The notes: generated by a model not told the origin, from the sequence alone. Counted from the first letter of the stretch, positions 11,340 through 23,869 are shown. The stretch is 64,000 nt of DNA from Pyrrhosoma nymphula (GCA_963573305.1 OY754338.1:46713531-46777530), one strand, 5' to 3'. Made by a program: numbers and translations.

Positions 11340-11765
11340 ATCTCTTGCAGAATTCCTACATTATCGAAGGAAAGTGTAACTGATTCAAACAGTTAAAACA
11401 GGAAGGTTTGAACACACAGCTATACTCAAGGCTATTTTATCGTGAAACGACAAAGGAATATTTTAATATTAAGATCATCTGTTATAGGTTACATGCTTCC
11501 GCATCACATTCATTCATGGTTTTACCACATTAGTACTGTACAGTCACGAGACTCATTGTTAATATCACTAATCTGACCTGTAGCTGACGTTAGTGCGGTT
11601 ATCATCCATCAGTTAGCAAGTATTTCTAACTCACCACTACGCTCTGCTAAGAAAAAACATAGTTGAAAGTAAGCAACATGTCAAAAGATCATTCATTCCT
11701 CTTGAAAGAAAAGTGCACTTCATAAGATACTTCTACTTTGGGTAATTCAGAAACAAGTGATTATA
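11340..11765 (-). repeat. Long inverted repeat, right arm
   Basis: Reverse-complement partner of 9,785-10,215 (see that entry for shared blocks). Together the arms and core span about 2.0 kb. Target-site duplications could not be fixed because the outer ends are diverged. Confidence 0.75.
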
Positions 11766-12985
11766 TTTTCCTCCTCCACACACTCCTCATACATATTATA
11801 AATGAAACTTTATTTATTAACCCGTACCTTTTTCGTTGTTTGCCGACGAAGTAAATTCTAATGCAATTAAAGTCTCTAATTGAGGCTACTTCTTCTATAC
11901 TTTGAAAAAAAGTCAAGCCACAAGTAGTGTCATCACATGTACATATTACGAGTTAGCCAAGACTTCAAAATGTAATCCTAGCTATTTTTTATTTTGAAGC
12001 AACTACGTAACTGAGCCGTTGAGAGCAATAATGGAGTAAGAAAAAAATTGAATTTTTGGAAACTACAGTTTTAAGGAAAATAGGTTAAAACCTGAACCCT
12101 AAGTCCTGTTTTTTAGAAGAAAAGAACAGAAGCTAGACTTACACCATTCATGCACAAAAAAGGGTACAGGAAGAGGAATAATTCCACGGACCGAATTAAT
12201 TACTGGCAAAAAAAACCCTCGGCGCACAGTGAGCTGAAATCGAAAAAAGCTGGCCACAACCCAAATACAGGTTTTTTACAGCCCGGAAGTTGAATATTTG
12301 CAGTCATTTTCCATAGATTGGTTCAGGTGATGTTTCATTGCATTTGTCATCATTCTTAAGCGTAAACAATATACATGGGTTCAAAGTTGGACAAATTTGC
12401 CAAAATCACCCGCCTTAATGTTTTTCCGAAAATCACTAAGTTCAAGCAAACACTGAACCTTTTGTAGTAAAACTGAGGAATAAAAACTGAAATTCTTCGG
12501 AATAACTGTTCTTTTTTATTACAAATTTCTTATTTATTTGGGCAAATATGTACTATTTGTCATCGATACGTGACAAAATGGCGAACCCTGTTTTTCTTCA
12601 ATATTTCGCATTTATGTAACAAAATAAAAAAATGGACATTGACGGACACTGAGATACTTACATCACGATATTAACAATGCTTTTAGAGAGTGAATCCGAA
12701 GAAATCATCTGCGACCGTTCGCGACGCCGTAAATAATATTGGTACCTACTAATGGTGAGATGTTAGAAATTGAGGGGTCCGAGGTAAGGATAAGAAATAA
12801 CTCCTCGTTGGTGGCCAATCTCGATTTTTTTCCGGTGAATCATTCTCTAAATTTTCTTGCATCATTATTTCGTGCCTCTATAGCATCTTCAGATAATTGG
12901 TCTAAAAGAATTACCTCCATTGCAACTTCGACTCCGTGTATGAGAACCTTGTGAACCGTGGGAGGCATGTAGAACTACGAGTTGA
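11766..12985. other. AT-rich stretch, no recognisable feature
   Basis: No coding, RNA or repeat signal was recognised. The short plus-strand frame at 12,739-12,954 carries no motif. Confidence 0.35.
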
Positions 12986-12994
12986 GTTTAGAGA

Positions 12995-13035
12995 GATATA
13001 TAAGGGAGAGCCATTTTTCGTTCCGTCTCAGGAAT
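12995..13035 (+). promoter_or_regulatory. Candidate TATA plus initiator promoter
   Basis: ATATATAAGG at 12,995-13,004 is followed about 30 bp later by CTCAGGAATCATTCG (from 13,027), an initiator-like context (arthropod consensus TCAGT). The spacing suits a TATA promoter. No open frame or convincing first exon follows within 300 bp, so this may be chance in AT-rich DNA. Confidence 0.25.
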
Positions 13036-13940
13036 CATTCGTTATTCCCAGAACACACTTTCCACTTTTGTTGGTAACGCACCAAGAAAAAGAACATTAG
13101 GAAATCAGTAAGGGCCTTAGTAGCGTCTCTATTACTTTCTATGTGAAATTTTCCGGATACATAATTCGAAACCCTGTCATCAGTGGATTGGTGTCCAAGA
13201 TATAACATTTTTTATTCTACAGTAGACGAGATATCCCATGGCGAGATTTTATATTTTTTAAATATGTTCAATGCTCTACCTTTCCGCTATAAACAATATG
13301 CATCGATTTTCACGCAGGTACCCACACACAGGGGAGACCAGAAATATTAAAACCCAATAAAAACGTTGTCAAATATGAGACACTTAGTGATACCATTAGG
13401 AAACTAATGCCGATATAACATTAAGGAAATTTACACTCAGTAGCCCCTGTGAATGTTACATGTTGTACGAAGTGAAAACACATTTATAGATGATCGAATT
13501 CTGGTAAATAGATAAAATTATATCACCTCAAACGCCGCGCCTTCCGAAAACGATGATTAAGTGGCCAGATGTTTTCACTAATCAAAATTAAATCAGAAAA
13601 GTATTTCCATAAAAGCACCACAGCACAACTCTCCTCTTCCACAGTCAATTTATAACTAAATGTGCATATGCATTTCTCACCAAAAATGGTACAAAAACTT
13701 CCGAAAAAAACAATAATGGACCGCACAAACGGTCCGCGGGGTCATAAAAAGACCCTTTTTGTGAAGCCCTCGGAGGTGAGGGCGAAGCGGTGATTAGACA
13801 CCAGCTGCTGGCTAGTACCGTTCAAAATAAGTTTTCGCTTCTTAGATTGTTAGAATTAGCCTAACAAAGCTGCTATATCCTTTCAAAGCCTAAAATATAC
13901 GCGTAAAATGTCAGTTTTAGAGCCTGTCTTTCATCCGAGG
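13036..13940. other. No recognisable feature
   Basis: AT-rich. A small ACGGTCCGCGGGGTC patch near 13,730 is the only GC-rich part. The minus frame at 13,523-13,726 has no recognised content. Confidence 0.35.
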
Positions 13941-13944
13941 AAAG

Positions 13945-14290
13945 ACGGCTAAATGCTAACTTGGCTAACAATAGAAACCGTATAAGGAGATCTTCTCAGT
14001 GTTTCTGATGCGGCTTCAATAGAAATAAAAATCTCTTCCATTGAGTGTTCGTTTCTTGAGACTACAGCCAAGTCAACAGCATAGGCAACACATTGGGTTT
14101 GTCGGTTAATTATTGTTCCTCCAGGATTTATTGGGAGCTGTCTCATTGCTTTCTCCTAAGCCAATATGAATAACATTGATGATAATGCATCTCCTTGTTT
14201 GACTCCTCTTTTGACTGCAAACTGAGATGATAGTTCTCCATTCACTTACACTTTGCTTTTAGTATTGTCTAGTGTCATTTTAATGCATCA
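13945..14290 (-). mobile_element. Non-LTR reverse transcriptase fragment
   Basis: On the minus strand, about 14,235-14,150 reads FAVKRGVKQGDALSSMLF and then KAMR, the RGxxQGDxLSxxLF motif of non-LTR reverse transcriptases. It runs on as TQCVAYAVDLAVVSRNE, the catalytic YADD box with its first Asp replaced by Val (YAVD). The frame continues to about 13,949 and is then lost. The catalytic change plus a stop within the block show the copy is dead. Closest type by pattern: the RT class that also left tails at 31.8, 39.5, 54.3 and 59.5 kb. Confidence 0.7.
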
Positions 14291-16325
14291 TCACCTGCAC
14301 CAACATTACTGTGCAAAAGTTCACCTTTTGGACTGAAAACACCTGTTTTTCGGTTTTGGCCAGCTTTTTTTGATTTCAGCCCACTGTGCAGTGCGGCGGT
14401 TCAATTATCATTTTTCGTACATGGTAAAAATATGTCATCTACTACACTTCCTGCTACACAAATGGTTGAGAGTTACTTACTGATCCATTCTCGTATCTAT
14501 CAACTATATTCCTAAAACGGGAATCATTTTTTACAAAAATCAGGACTGATTTATGCTGTGCATATTCTGATTTTCCAAGGCTATCTATTTAGGCTTCCTG
14601 CGGAATCGCTTTGCTAAACAGACGAGAAGAATATCAAGGATAAAATTTAAATACTCTACTGCATTCCTTTACCTTTCATCAGGGTGTTTCAGGAACCACC
14701 ACTGAGGGAACATTCAAATGCGGAAGAGATGAAAGGGATAAAGGCAAGGAAGGATAAGGATTTCCCCGAGGACGTAGTTCCCTTCAAGCGCCTGCTGCAC
14801 ACTTTTCCACAATGCAAACAAGACCCTCGTATCTCCTCCCCAGCTGTTTATCGAGGTTTTGAGCCAAGGGGGGTGACAGACCTCGGAAAGGAATACCCCC
14901 GGAATGAAAAAGGTCATGCCCTCCCTATACCCTCCCTCAAAGCACGCTGGACCAACGTCACTTTCCCCAAAAAAGTAGGTAGGCATTCCTTCTTTCTCCT
15001 CCAGGAATATTTTCTCTCTTTGGCAAATACACACGCCGTCGAAGGGTCTGCATGTATCTCATTTCATTCCTTCTTTGCTTTCGTGTTTGGGTACGATATC
15101 CAAAGCCGCACTCCAATGCTCCACCCCCCCACGCAGCGAGAGTACTGGAGGGAAAAGTGAAAGTGACTCGATTTCATCAAACGATTCAGTCAGCGACCGA
15201 ATGCGAGCCATCGGTTAGGCAGTAGGGACCGCGCTTCAGCGTGGAAAAGTCTAGATCGATAGACCGCGGCGAATATTTTAGCTCCACAATGTGTCCTACG
15301 ATATAACAGACATAATTTTATGCTTGCTAGAAACAACAATCCCGCTCCATGGCTAGAAAAATACAATATTAACGTGAATTACTCCCAAAAGGAGATCTTA
15401 AAACTCCCTACTTTTCCGTTTAAATTGCTAGCTTCCTGCGCCTATAACTCAGCCACTAGTTAAATTTTCGCCATGTGAACGCTTGTAAGCGCTAACCCTA
15501 TTAAACAATTTTATAATAAATATAAAATTTTAAATTAAATTATTAAAAAGAATAATATAGACTCAATTTAACGAGTGAAAAGATAAAAAATTGAAGAACC
15601 CTAATGAGCAATGACTTTGATATGCCTGAATATAGGCTTCGGGATAACGATAACATTTTTAATTTCCATTTTCAAACGGCGATCACTCATCCGATACATT
15701 ATTTCAAAACGGAGATTAGTGAATTTCGTCGCCCAATTTTTTTCCCCGTCGAGATTAGTGAAACGCCCGGATTAAATTAATGCGACTAAAACTGGACGAA
15801 CCCGCGAATTTATTTCCCCCTTTCGGCTTCACATAGAGCACAGCTGAAGTTCTCGAGTGACACGAGATCACCGCCATTCAGAGAATTGAAACCCCTGTTT
15901 CGGCGACCAGAAATCCAGTTTACAAAGCATTGAAAATGTATCGTAGAAAAACCCAACATATACCCCGTTTCCATCACTAATATGCTAATATTTAAAACGC
16001 TAGAAAATATTTACCATAGCACATCACCTAACAAGGGTTGTGCTCACCAGGTAATTCGTCAGTGTCAACTTATTATTTACGCCTGTGAGCGATTTCAGCG
16101 AATGAATGAATGGTTATATATAATATTTGATAAATGGTTATATACAAATTAAAATTTAAGGTAGATAAATGGCGATGAAATAGCCTTCTCGCTCCAAATA
16201 AGCTCCATTTATGCATTTCATAGTTGCTCTCTTAAAGAGCGCTCCGTTTACTCTCCAATATTCTTTCTTACTCTCCGTTCCGTGAACTCCGTTCACTCTC
16301 TCTGGATATCTGATGGAAGCTTTTT
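14291..16325. other. No recognisable feature; contains one 158-codon frame without known motif
   Basis: A plus-strand frame of 158 codons (14,684-15,160) is the longest on that strand in the window. It has no domain, signal peptide or membrane segment that I recognise, and the opposite strand has a 106-codon frame across the same bases. I see no splice or promoter context supporting it. The remainder is AT-rich. Confidence 0.35.
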
Positions 16326-16329
16326 CTTA

Positions 16330-16945
16330 AGGTGGCTGAAGCGGTAATCGTGGCTCAATGAGTGTACATTTTCATAGTTTTGTTTTATTTTTATTATTTT
16401 TGCATTTTTTATGATTATATTAATAATTTTCATCATAAGCCGAATAAAAATTCATGGGCCACATTTCATGCAAGTGCTTTATCGGTTTGTACTTTGGAAC
16501 TCAACAAACAGGCAGTAACGGAAGTGATCAATGAATTATATTTTATATATTTCCCTTTATGAAAGCATGTTAAGTCTCGAGTTTTCGGCATTCGAAATTT
16601 AAACAAAATTATATTGATACATGCTTTATTTCGAATATTGGACTCAGCGTGATGCCTCGAAATTTCTTAGCAACAATTATAATAATAAGATGTATTATTC
16701 CGCATTTTAAAGAAAATATGTACATTTGTGATCTAATTATTACGACATATTTGTCATGTTCCTCAAGTCTACGAATTATATTTTTATAGTATTACCAAAA
16801 ATTCATATAGATATGATTCATTTTTTTCCCAATATAATCCACAGATATCACCAATGAAAACAAGTATACAATGTTTCACGCAAATCTGTGCATAAGCAAA
16901 ATTCGCTCCAACCACCTTATCTTCAACCGAAATTTCGTGTATTTC
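16330..16945 (+). repeat. Dispersed repeat pair, copy 1 (partner 56,764-57,305)
   Basis: Both copies start AGGTGGCTG(A/G)AGCGGTAATCGTGG and later share GAAAGCATGTTA, GTATTCGAAATTTA/GCATTCGAAATTTA, CAAAATTATATT and ATTCACGCAAAT, then CGCTCCAACCACC. Each is about 550-620 bp and in the same orientation. No coding content is seen. The family is unknown to me. Confidence 0.65.
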
Positions 16946-19100
16946 GTTTCCCTTATCCTATCTCATCGTCAGGTACCTATATGATCAATGGAGATACACC
17001 TTCGGCTTTCAATCTATGATCTCATGTTTCTCACGGATCCAATTGATCATAAATGGGATACGAGAATGAGAGACCAGGGTTTTAATAAACATCGACCACC
17101 ACATCACAATCAGACTGGCTAGACTTGAAATAGACCCAGTACAATTCGAAAAATGCATGCCTCCAAACCGAGGAACAGCACTTGAATAATAGGGTGGGAC
17201 GATAAATTACTTTTTTTAAATAAATATGCATACTTAGATCATTCTTCCGTTGACGTAAGTAAGTACTCTATGACTACAACTTTGAGTTTGTGGTTTTTTC
17301 CTGATAATTAGGAACAATTTGATAAAAATTAAATAATGTTAGTGATTTCCTTGGAAAGCGAGTTATAGCCAAGCGTTAATAACTTATTGAAAACTTCACC
17401 CTGTAATGATTATTTGGTCAGATTTTTCTCGTCAGTCCATAATGCAAAAACAAATAATTTTCAAATCACTGAAATGAGTATTTGAAAATCACTCCCTCTC
17501 TTTTCTTGAATTTATTACATTACGTATGAGTATCATTAATCGTTTGCATTTCAAAACCTTTCATGGTAATCAAACATTTTCCAACCTTAACGTTAGATTA
17601 TTGCTGGAAATGTGTCAGATTTATAAACCAAAATACAGACCATAATTTCTCATATTTCCGGATATAAAAATGGCACTAGTATATCTTTTACTACTACTTC
17701 CATTTGAGAAAAGCCAAATATCAAACATGGCCGTAATTGAAACGGACTCGTAAAACGAGGGAATCTACGGCCATCAATCAACGGCTCATAATTAGCAGCC
17801 ATGCACATAACATCTATTTTGGCATTAACGGGTGAGTGCTAGATGGACCTCATTTTCTTCAGTGTTCATAAATGTCCCACTCGAGTAAATAAAAGGGCCA
17901 GCAGTTGAACTTGAGTGCCTTTATTGGCGTGTTTGAATGAAACAGAATGCACTAATAACTACGTCAATTAAAAATAGTAACGTACGGTTTTAACATTTCA
18001 AGAGTGACTTTAATCATGTACTCGAATAAGGAATACACTTTAAGCATACGAAATTGACTAAACTAGACATTTTTTCATCCTTCAGAATCCAATGCGAATT
18101 GTAAATATGTTATATGAATGGTTGTTGACTTACGATTGCAATATTTGCTATACCTATTTATTCAATGGCGAGCTTTATGACACAGTTCAAAGAGTTTACG
18201 AAAAAAAGAAATGCTCACAGCTGTCTGTCTGATCCTGATCATGCACAAATAACATCAACCACGCGACACAACCACCGCAGTCAGACCAAACTATTTCTTC
18301 CAAATTTTGACTGACACCATCGTCTCATTCAATCACCCACTAGTTCACGTCTCTTCCACTCATTCCTGAAGAGCAAAAGAATTGGACTCAAGAGGAGCAA
18401 AAGAAAAGGATTTAGTGTGTTGGACAGGCTCTTTCGAGGGGTTGAAGAGTAGAAAGGGATGCAAGGAACTGTGACATGTTCCCTCGAATGGAATTACTGA
18501 GATCACAAGTAGCCTGGCGACGGGAAAAAGGTTTGAAGAAACTTTTTCGAGGTCCCTACGATAATAATGCTGTCTCGAGATTGATGTGGTGGAAGTTAAA
18601 CATGACGAAAGAAGAACTCATTGCAGTTTTCCACAGAGGAACATTAAATGCTACCGCTTTCGTCGTTTTACATAATTATCTGACTTATTTCTTGGGAACA
18701 CTGCAAGGATTTTTCTTTCTTTCCTACAATTAGTTCCTTCCAGTGTAAATGATTTAGCCGGATCGATGGCCGGAAGTGACAGCGATTAGGTAATATAGCA
18801 GAGGGGAGAGGTCTGTTGTTTCGTCACAGAATCGTTCTCACTCCGGTTCTGAGGAGACCTAAGATCGCCGATAGAAACACCAAAGGGTATACCTAAGAGA
18901 GAAATGTTAGACCTGATTATGCCGCTTTCGTGATGAGACCAGTCAAATACTAATAAACTAATTGTGAAAATTATGAAGTTATCACAAAAACTCGGAGAAA
19001 TGTTTACCCAATCACAGACCACCCCTAAAATCTAATTTATTCAACGTTGTCTGGCGAGATGTGGTGGAACATCATTGTGAACTTAAGTAAAAATAACTAG
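16946..19100. other. No recognisable feature
   Basis: Mixed AT-rich sequence. The plus frame at 18,476-18,733 and the minus frame at 18,786-19,022 carry no motif that I can name. No repeats were found by eye. Confidence 0.35.
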
Positions 19101-19205
19101 GTTGTAACACGCCATTTTGGCCGTGTTGGCATAAGTATACGATTAAGGACGCCATTGTGTATATTTTGGGAACACGTACTACCGCGAGGCAACAATATCG
19201 TTTCT

Positions 19206-19330
19206 GTATTATGAAAACAACTTTAATACAATACCGTTTCCTGTTTACGTAAACAAACTAAATAATGCCGTCTATGTTATGAAAACAACTTTAAACAATA
19301 CCATTTTCTGTTTACGTAAACAAACTAAAA
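19206..19330 (+). repeat. Two-copy tandem repeat, about 68-bp unit
   Basis: Copy 1 (19,206-19,263) and copy 2 (19,274-19,330) share ATGAAAACAACTTTAA, CAATACC and TTTACGTAAACAAACTAAA. Each contains the palindrome GTTTACGTAAAC. The pair lies about 150-240 bp upstream of a heat-shock element and TATA box, a position where enhancer-like repeats sit in LTRs and promoters. Confidence 0.75.
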
Positions 19331-19444
19331 CAACACCAGGTGTTATGCCAGCTGCAAGGCAAAGAAAGGATGGAAGGGGTAAACAAAATTATAATAATGA
19401 AAGGGAAATAGCCTATCAGATACGAGAGAAGGGGAGAAAACCTG

Positions 19445-19488
19445 GAATGTTCTAGAACATACAGGAGGGGAGGAGAGATAGTATAAAA
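19445..19488 (+). promoter_or_regulatory. Heat-shock element followed by TATA box
   Basis: GAATGTTCTAGAA at 19,445-19,457 is three perfectly spaced inverted pentamers (nGAAn-nTTCn-nGAAn), the trimeric binding site of heat-shock factor. TATAAAA follows at 19,482-19,488, about 23 bp downstream of the element. No coding frame is seen within 500 bp. AATAAA occurs at about 19,817. A TGTAACACG at 19,102 could be an LTR start, so the whole could be a solo LTR with a heat-responsive promoter. Expression is not shown by sequence. Confidence 0.5.
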
Positions 19489-20064
19489 CGGCTTGTAAAA
19501 CAAGGGACGGGGCTTCTTCTTAACAAGGGAGTCACAAGGGACGTTTATCGAGTTAAAGTCATACGGGAGTTTTTGCAGTGATAATTTGACGGGAGTAAGC
19601 AGCTTTGGACAGCAATTACCAACGCCAGTGTCCTGTGTTAAGGAAGGATCCAGGAATCCGATAAACAGATACTGGGGCATAGAGTATCGGCGGAATTCAC
19701 TTTGTACAATATCCGGTGAAGTAGAACAAACATTATAAATTAATACGAATATATTTGAGAAGGGAACATATATTAATTAATTGAGTAACTAAAGTGAATT
19801 TGTTTCCTAAGTGAAGAATAAAAGGGTTATTATAAATATATGTACTGTTCAAGTGTATCATTTTGTGCATGAATTAATCCATTAACCTTTGCCGCCAAGG
19901 ATTACCGAAAGAACGGATCTCTCTCAAGGTAAAAAGTGATAAAGTGAAGGGTACCTTTTGTGTGTCGGGCTGATACAAGTATATAACGTCGCGTGTTTAG
20001 GACCGCGTGAAAGAATAATTATTAGAACCCCTGTGATAAGGAAATTGATAGGGGGGGACTAGTA

Positions 20065-20225
20065 CAAGGTAATGACCACAGAATAATGTGTTTAATGTAC
20101 AACGCGTTTCAACGTCAAAGCATCATCTTCAGATACAATGACTAATTATATTGCACCTGAAGATGACGCTTTGGTGTAGAAACGCGTCGTAAAGCAAATA
20201 AATTAGCTTGTGGACATTATCTAGT
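20065..20225. repeat. Fold-back repeat with hammerhead-like motifs on both strands
   Basis: Left arm (about 20,069-20,138) and right arm (about 20,150-20,225) are inverted copies, diverged by roughly 20%. The plus strand at 20,155-20,195 reads CTGAAGA-T, a weak hairpin, GAAA, CGCG, TC. The minus strand at 20,098-20,136 reads CTGAAGA-T, GATGCTTTGACGTT, GAAA, CGCG, TT. The order CUGANGA, stem, GAAA, short self-complementary tract, UH is that of a type I hammerhead with a minimal stem III. One extra U follows CUGANGA. Probably a Penelope-like terminal fragment. Confidence 0.6.
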
Positions 20226-21620
20226 AGTTTTACTTAAGTTCATTTAATCGAACCTTTCGTTAAGTCACTAAGCATTTCCATAGGCTGCTAGCTTTACTGC
20301 ACAACAAGACGAAGTAACAAAAACGATCCATCGTTAAGAGTGCAGGAAGCTGTTTTCATTTGTCAAAATATCAAACGCTTTCTTAAAATATCTTTTTATA
20401 ATAAATATAACAATGCATCGCAGAACGTGGCATTGACAATGTTATTCCAACATCGCTTTCTCTGACGCAGAGCGGGCATATATGAACGATTGCAGTCGAT
20501 TCCTTAACGACATCGATACTGCTGCAGCTCTTGTTGTTAGCTTGTATTTGGAGAAAGTTGAGCAGGGCTTTCCTGACCGTGTTAATTTGTGAATTAGTTA
20601 ACGGTGAATTTAACATTACCGGTGAATTGAATGAAAGGAAATTATTAGCCTCTCACCACAATATTGGTACGCCGTGGCAAGGAAAGAACTTTTTAAAAAC
20701 TTGCCACACTGGTAACACGAAGCCCAAGCGATAAACCAACAGGGAGCAGCTGTCCCTGTTGGATCCATGGACCGTTCCAGTGAATCCTTGGTATTAACAC
20801 TAGAATGACGGACCTATTATGGCTATTTTTGAAATTCGTTCCATGGCTGTACCATACATTACTTTCAAAAAAATTGCCCTTATGTGACTTTTCATCCCTT
20901 TTGAAGATCTTTGCGTTAGGAAAGTCACAGAGAGTCCTAGAACGACGGAGTTAGCCATTTTGGCTAACATATTTTCACTGTGGGTACACGTAATCATGTT
21001 TTAGCTATTTGAATGATTTATTGTCTAGATAACAAGAAACATAAAAGAAGCAAAAGAACGTGCTAGTACGACAATCTTTAATTTACTTGGATATTATTTT
21101 TTTATTTTGTTATTTATCTACCATTTCCAACAGGACTGGACGGCGGGCGATTTTTTTCTGAGCGGCAGAAATCATTGAGATGGAAGAGGGCGCTGAATAC
21201 TCGTCTCTGTACAAGATAAAAAAAATCAAATGAGGTTAGTATGTACAAATTCAGGTCTCAAAAATATGACAGCGCCCCGGCGCGTAAAGGTATAGCGAAA
21301 CTTGACGGCATTTGCGCAGAAGACCATTGTCAGCGGACGAGTCTGTTATCTTCAATCTCGCTCCGCGCGGGGGAAGAAGGCAGTCTCCGCGTGAGACAGC
21401 CAGGGTTCTCTCAGTCGCATTCCTTCATTGCCAACATCAACATTTTCAAATAGTTAATCGTATCAGAGGAAGCGCCGCGAAATTTGAAGTTGCTCAGCAT
21501 GAATACGAGCATGTCTTAACAAATTATAACTACGTTACTTCATGCAAGTGAACTTTATATATGCAACGATAAAGAAATATAAATATACTATATCACGACA
21601 AGAGTAACGACATCAGTACT
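20226..21620. other. No recognisable feature
   Basis: AT-rich with a GC-richer patch at about 21,270-21,480 where two overlapping plus-strand frames of 70-79 codons occur. Neither has a motif, and overlapping frames in one GC patch argue against coding. An internal short duplication of TTAACGGTGAATTTAAC / ACCGGTGAATTGAA at about 20,600 is seen. Confidence 0.35.
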
Positions 21621-21634
21621 GTCATTTACCATTA

Positions 21635-22205
21635 ACTTGGACTATTTGCTGACGACGCAGTTGCATACAGAGAGATTTTGAAGTTGGATGAGTTATTAAC
21701 AAAGATTTTGTAGCAACCTTGGTACGAAAAATGGCAGTTAGAATTAAACGTAAATAAATGCGTCGCAGTAATTTTTGTGGAAAGAAATTAAACCAGAACG
21801 ATCTTACAAAATAAGGAAATCAGATATAGTCAACGTCGAGTCCGAGTTGAGTCAAATATTTTGGGGTCACAATTAGCCAGGATCTATCTAGGAGTATACA
21901 TATTTGGGTTCAAGATAACAGATATCTTGGTAAATTAATTGAAATTGTACTCGGAAGATGCGATGAGAAAGTTAAAGAGCGCTGTTATTTTTTTCAAATT
22001 AGATCACACCTATAATACGCTTCTAGGATTTGGGATCTTAACGAAGCAAGTATGATTTCAGAATTTAATCGTGCGCAGCGACGAGAAGCATGGTTTGTAA
22101 AGATATTTGACGAAAAGTCTAGTAATGTTTGTTGTAATCAAATACTATAAACCTTTCCCATGAAGCGTAATATTAAGACATTATCATACTGCAATGAATT
22201 TATTG
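21635..22205 (+). mobile_element. Non-LTR reverse transcriptase C-terminal remnant (CR1/Jockey-like)
   Basis: About 21,640-21,675 reads LGLFADDAVAYREIL, the catalytic FADD box. It is followed by KWQLELNVNKCVAVIF (about 21,730-21,775), the usual WxLxLNxxKC segment. Further on, about 21,958-22,140 reads CDEKVKERC, then SRIWDLNEASMISEFNRAQRREAWFV, matching the YASSVWDPH...LExVQRRAARFV region near the RT C-terminus. Frames shift at least twice. Same region type as the remnant at 58.4-58.8 kb. Confidence 0.7.
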
Positions 22206-22840
22206 AACCTAAACGTGGTTACTTGCGAGGAAAACGAGAAGATTTGGTATTTGTTCTGTTACGCCGAATTACTTTTAATTAATTCTGCAATGCCTTATGC
22301 AGTATTTCCTTTATTTCTTTACAATGCAAAGCAAAATTCTTACACAGCTCATCCCCACTCTTTCTAAACAATCCCCCTTTTCTTCTCTTACAATAAACCC
22401 CTCACGACCAAACAGCCAAATAAACATATCAACAAAATGACAACATTTAAATTAATAAAAATATTACAAAAATAAGTTTTGTAAATCAGTATCAAAAGGG
22501 TGCAGTTTCAACTGAATTTTCCTGAGAGTCAGTCTGTATAAATACAAAAATAATAAGAATAAATCCAAAACATAACGCCAAATCGTCAAACGCTAGTTTA
22601 AGGTAGGAGGGTGAGGAGTTGGACAGTGAATGACACTCATAAACTTGTGTTCGCAGATTATTTGTTTACAGTAAAATATTTTTTCAAATTCTCTTATCGG
22701 CATCGTCACTCCTGTACAGATTATCATTTATTTCCAGCTACCAATATCAAAGGTTTACTTTTGAGTACCTATCTAATAGTGTGCGTTCGTTTATGTGTTG
22801 TGAAATTTGAACTGGGAGACGAATTGTCCTGTCTGTTTCC
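22206..22840. other. AT-rich stretch, no gene
   Basis: It contains GTAAATCAGTATCAAAA...GGGTGCAGTTTC at about 22,482-22,512. The same motif pair recurs at about 22,903-22,952 inside the next element, so part of that element may be duplicated here. Confidence 0.4.
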
Positions 22841-22847
22841 TATGATC

Positions 22848-23212
22848 AGTGAAGTAGCCAGGATTACGTCTCGGGGGTTGAGGGGGGGGGGGTGAAAATT
22901 TGTGTAAATCAGTAGCAAAATTGTGTGTTTAGGCATCTAAGGGTGCAGTTTCGACTGGTGAAACAGCCATTTTAAAAAGATTTTTGATACGCAAATATCC
23001 TAAGGAATACAATACCCAAAGTATTTTATCTTTTAAAATTTCAAGCAACACTTGAAAAGGTTTTCATAATTATGAATAAATAAAATCAACATAATCTGTT
23101 TTATTAAAGCAAATATAAGTTTTTCCTTTAGTCGCCTTACTTTAAATAAATTCCAAATTTGGAGTCCAAGGGGTCCGAACCTCATAGGCTCCTCCTCTGA
23201 GTACGTCAATAT
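22848..23212. repeat. Possible MITE with CGTAGCC-type termini
   Basis: The left end reads CAGTGAAGTAGCCAGGATTACG followed by a G-rich run. The right end, reverse-complemented, reads ATTGACGTACTCAGAGGAGGAG. Both resemble the CAGTGGCGTAGCCAGG...GGGGGG terminus that is common in insect repeats (from memory). Inside is a GGGGTCCGAACC-like block near the right end, as expected for that family. The ends are diverged and no target duplication was fixed. Confidence 0.35.
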
Positions 23213-23869
23213 CTTAACGCTTTCATTCTTACTACTTACTTACTTACTAAGTTATTTCCCACTTTACTATATCCAATTCTGAAAAAAACAACCTTTCAAA
23301 GTTATACCGACGCATTAAGAAACCTATCAGCATACTTTTTTGTGGATTAGTTTGGATCGGAAATAATTGCCGTGTAACGTACCGCTAACACTATCCCACA
23401 CTCTAAAGTTTAGTAAGGTCATGTTGGCAACATTTGTCGACCCCTTCCACGGGCGCCTTCCCCTCCCCGTCGTCAAGCTTCGCGCATCTGACTGCCGTCA
23501 AGTTTCGCCATACCCGTTGTGTCGGCCGTGCGCAGGGCGGAATCTGACATAACGTAGAGTCCCCGGCTCGTCCGTCCAGTACGCCACTGCTCGGTTTGTC
23601 TTGTCCACTCGACCTTACAAAACTTACAACCCTGTGTTTGCAAAGTTATCTGGAACTAAAAATGTTACACTTTTTGTCATAGGTAGACAGCAGAAGCTTG
23701 CAAGTACAGCACGCAGCGTTCCACTTGGAGGAAACTAAAGTCCTTCAAGAGGGCGCGTTCAATTATCTACTAAGCCCGAGAGTCAAACGTCATCCAAGTA
23801 CGTTTGCTGGGTGCATAGGTCATAACATTGTACTACGAGGATGTCACACTGGTGAAGGGGATGCAGGTC

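Noticed and set aside
14684..15160. 158-codon plus-strand frame
   Set aside because: No domain, signal peptide or splice context, and a 106-codon antisense frame overlaps it. Nothing supports coding beyond length.
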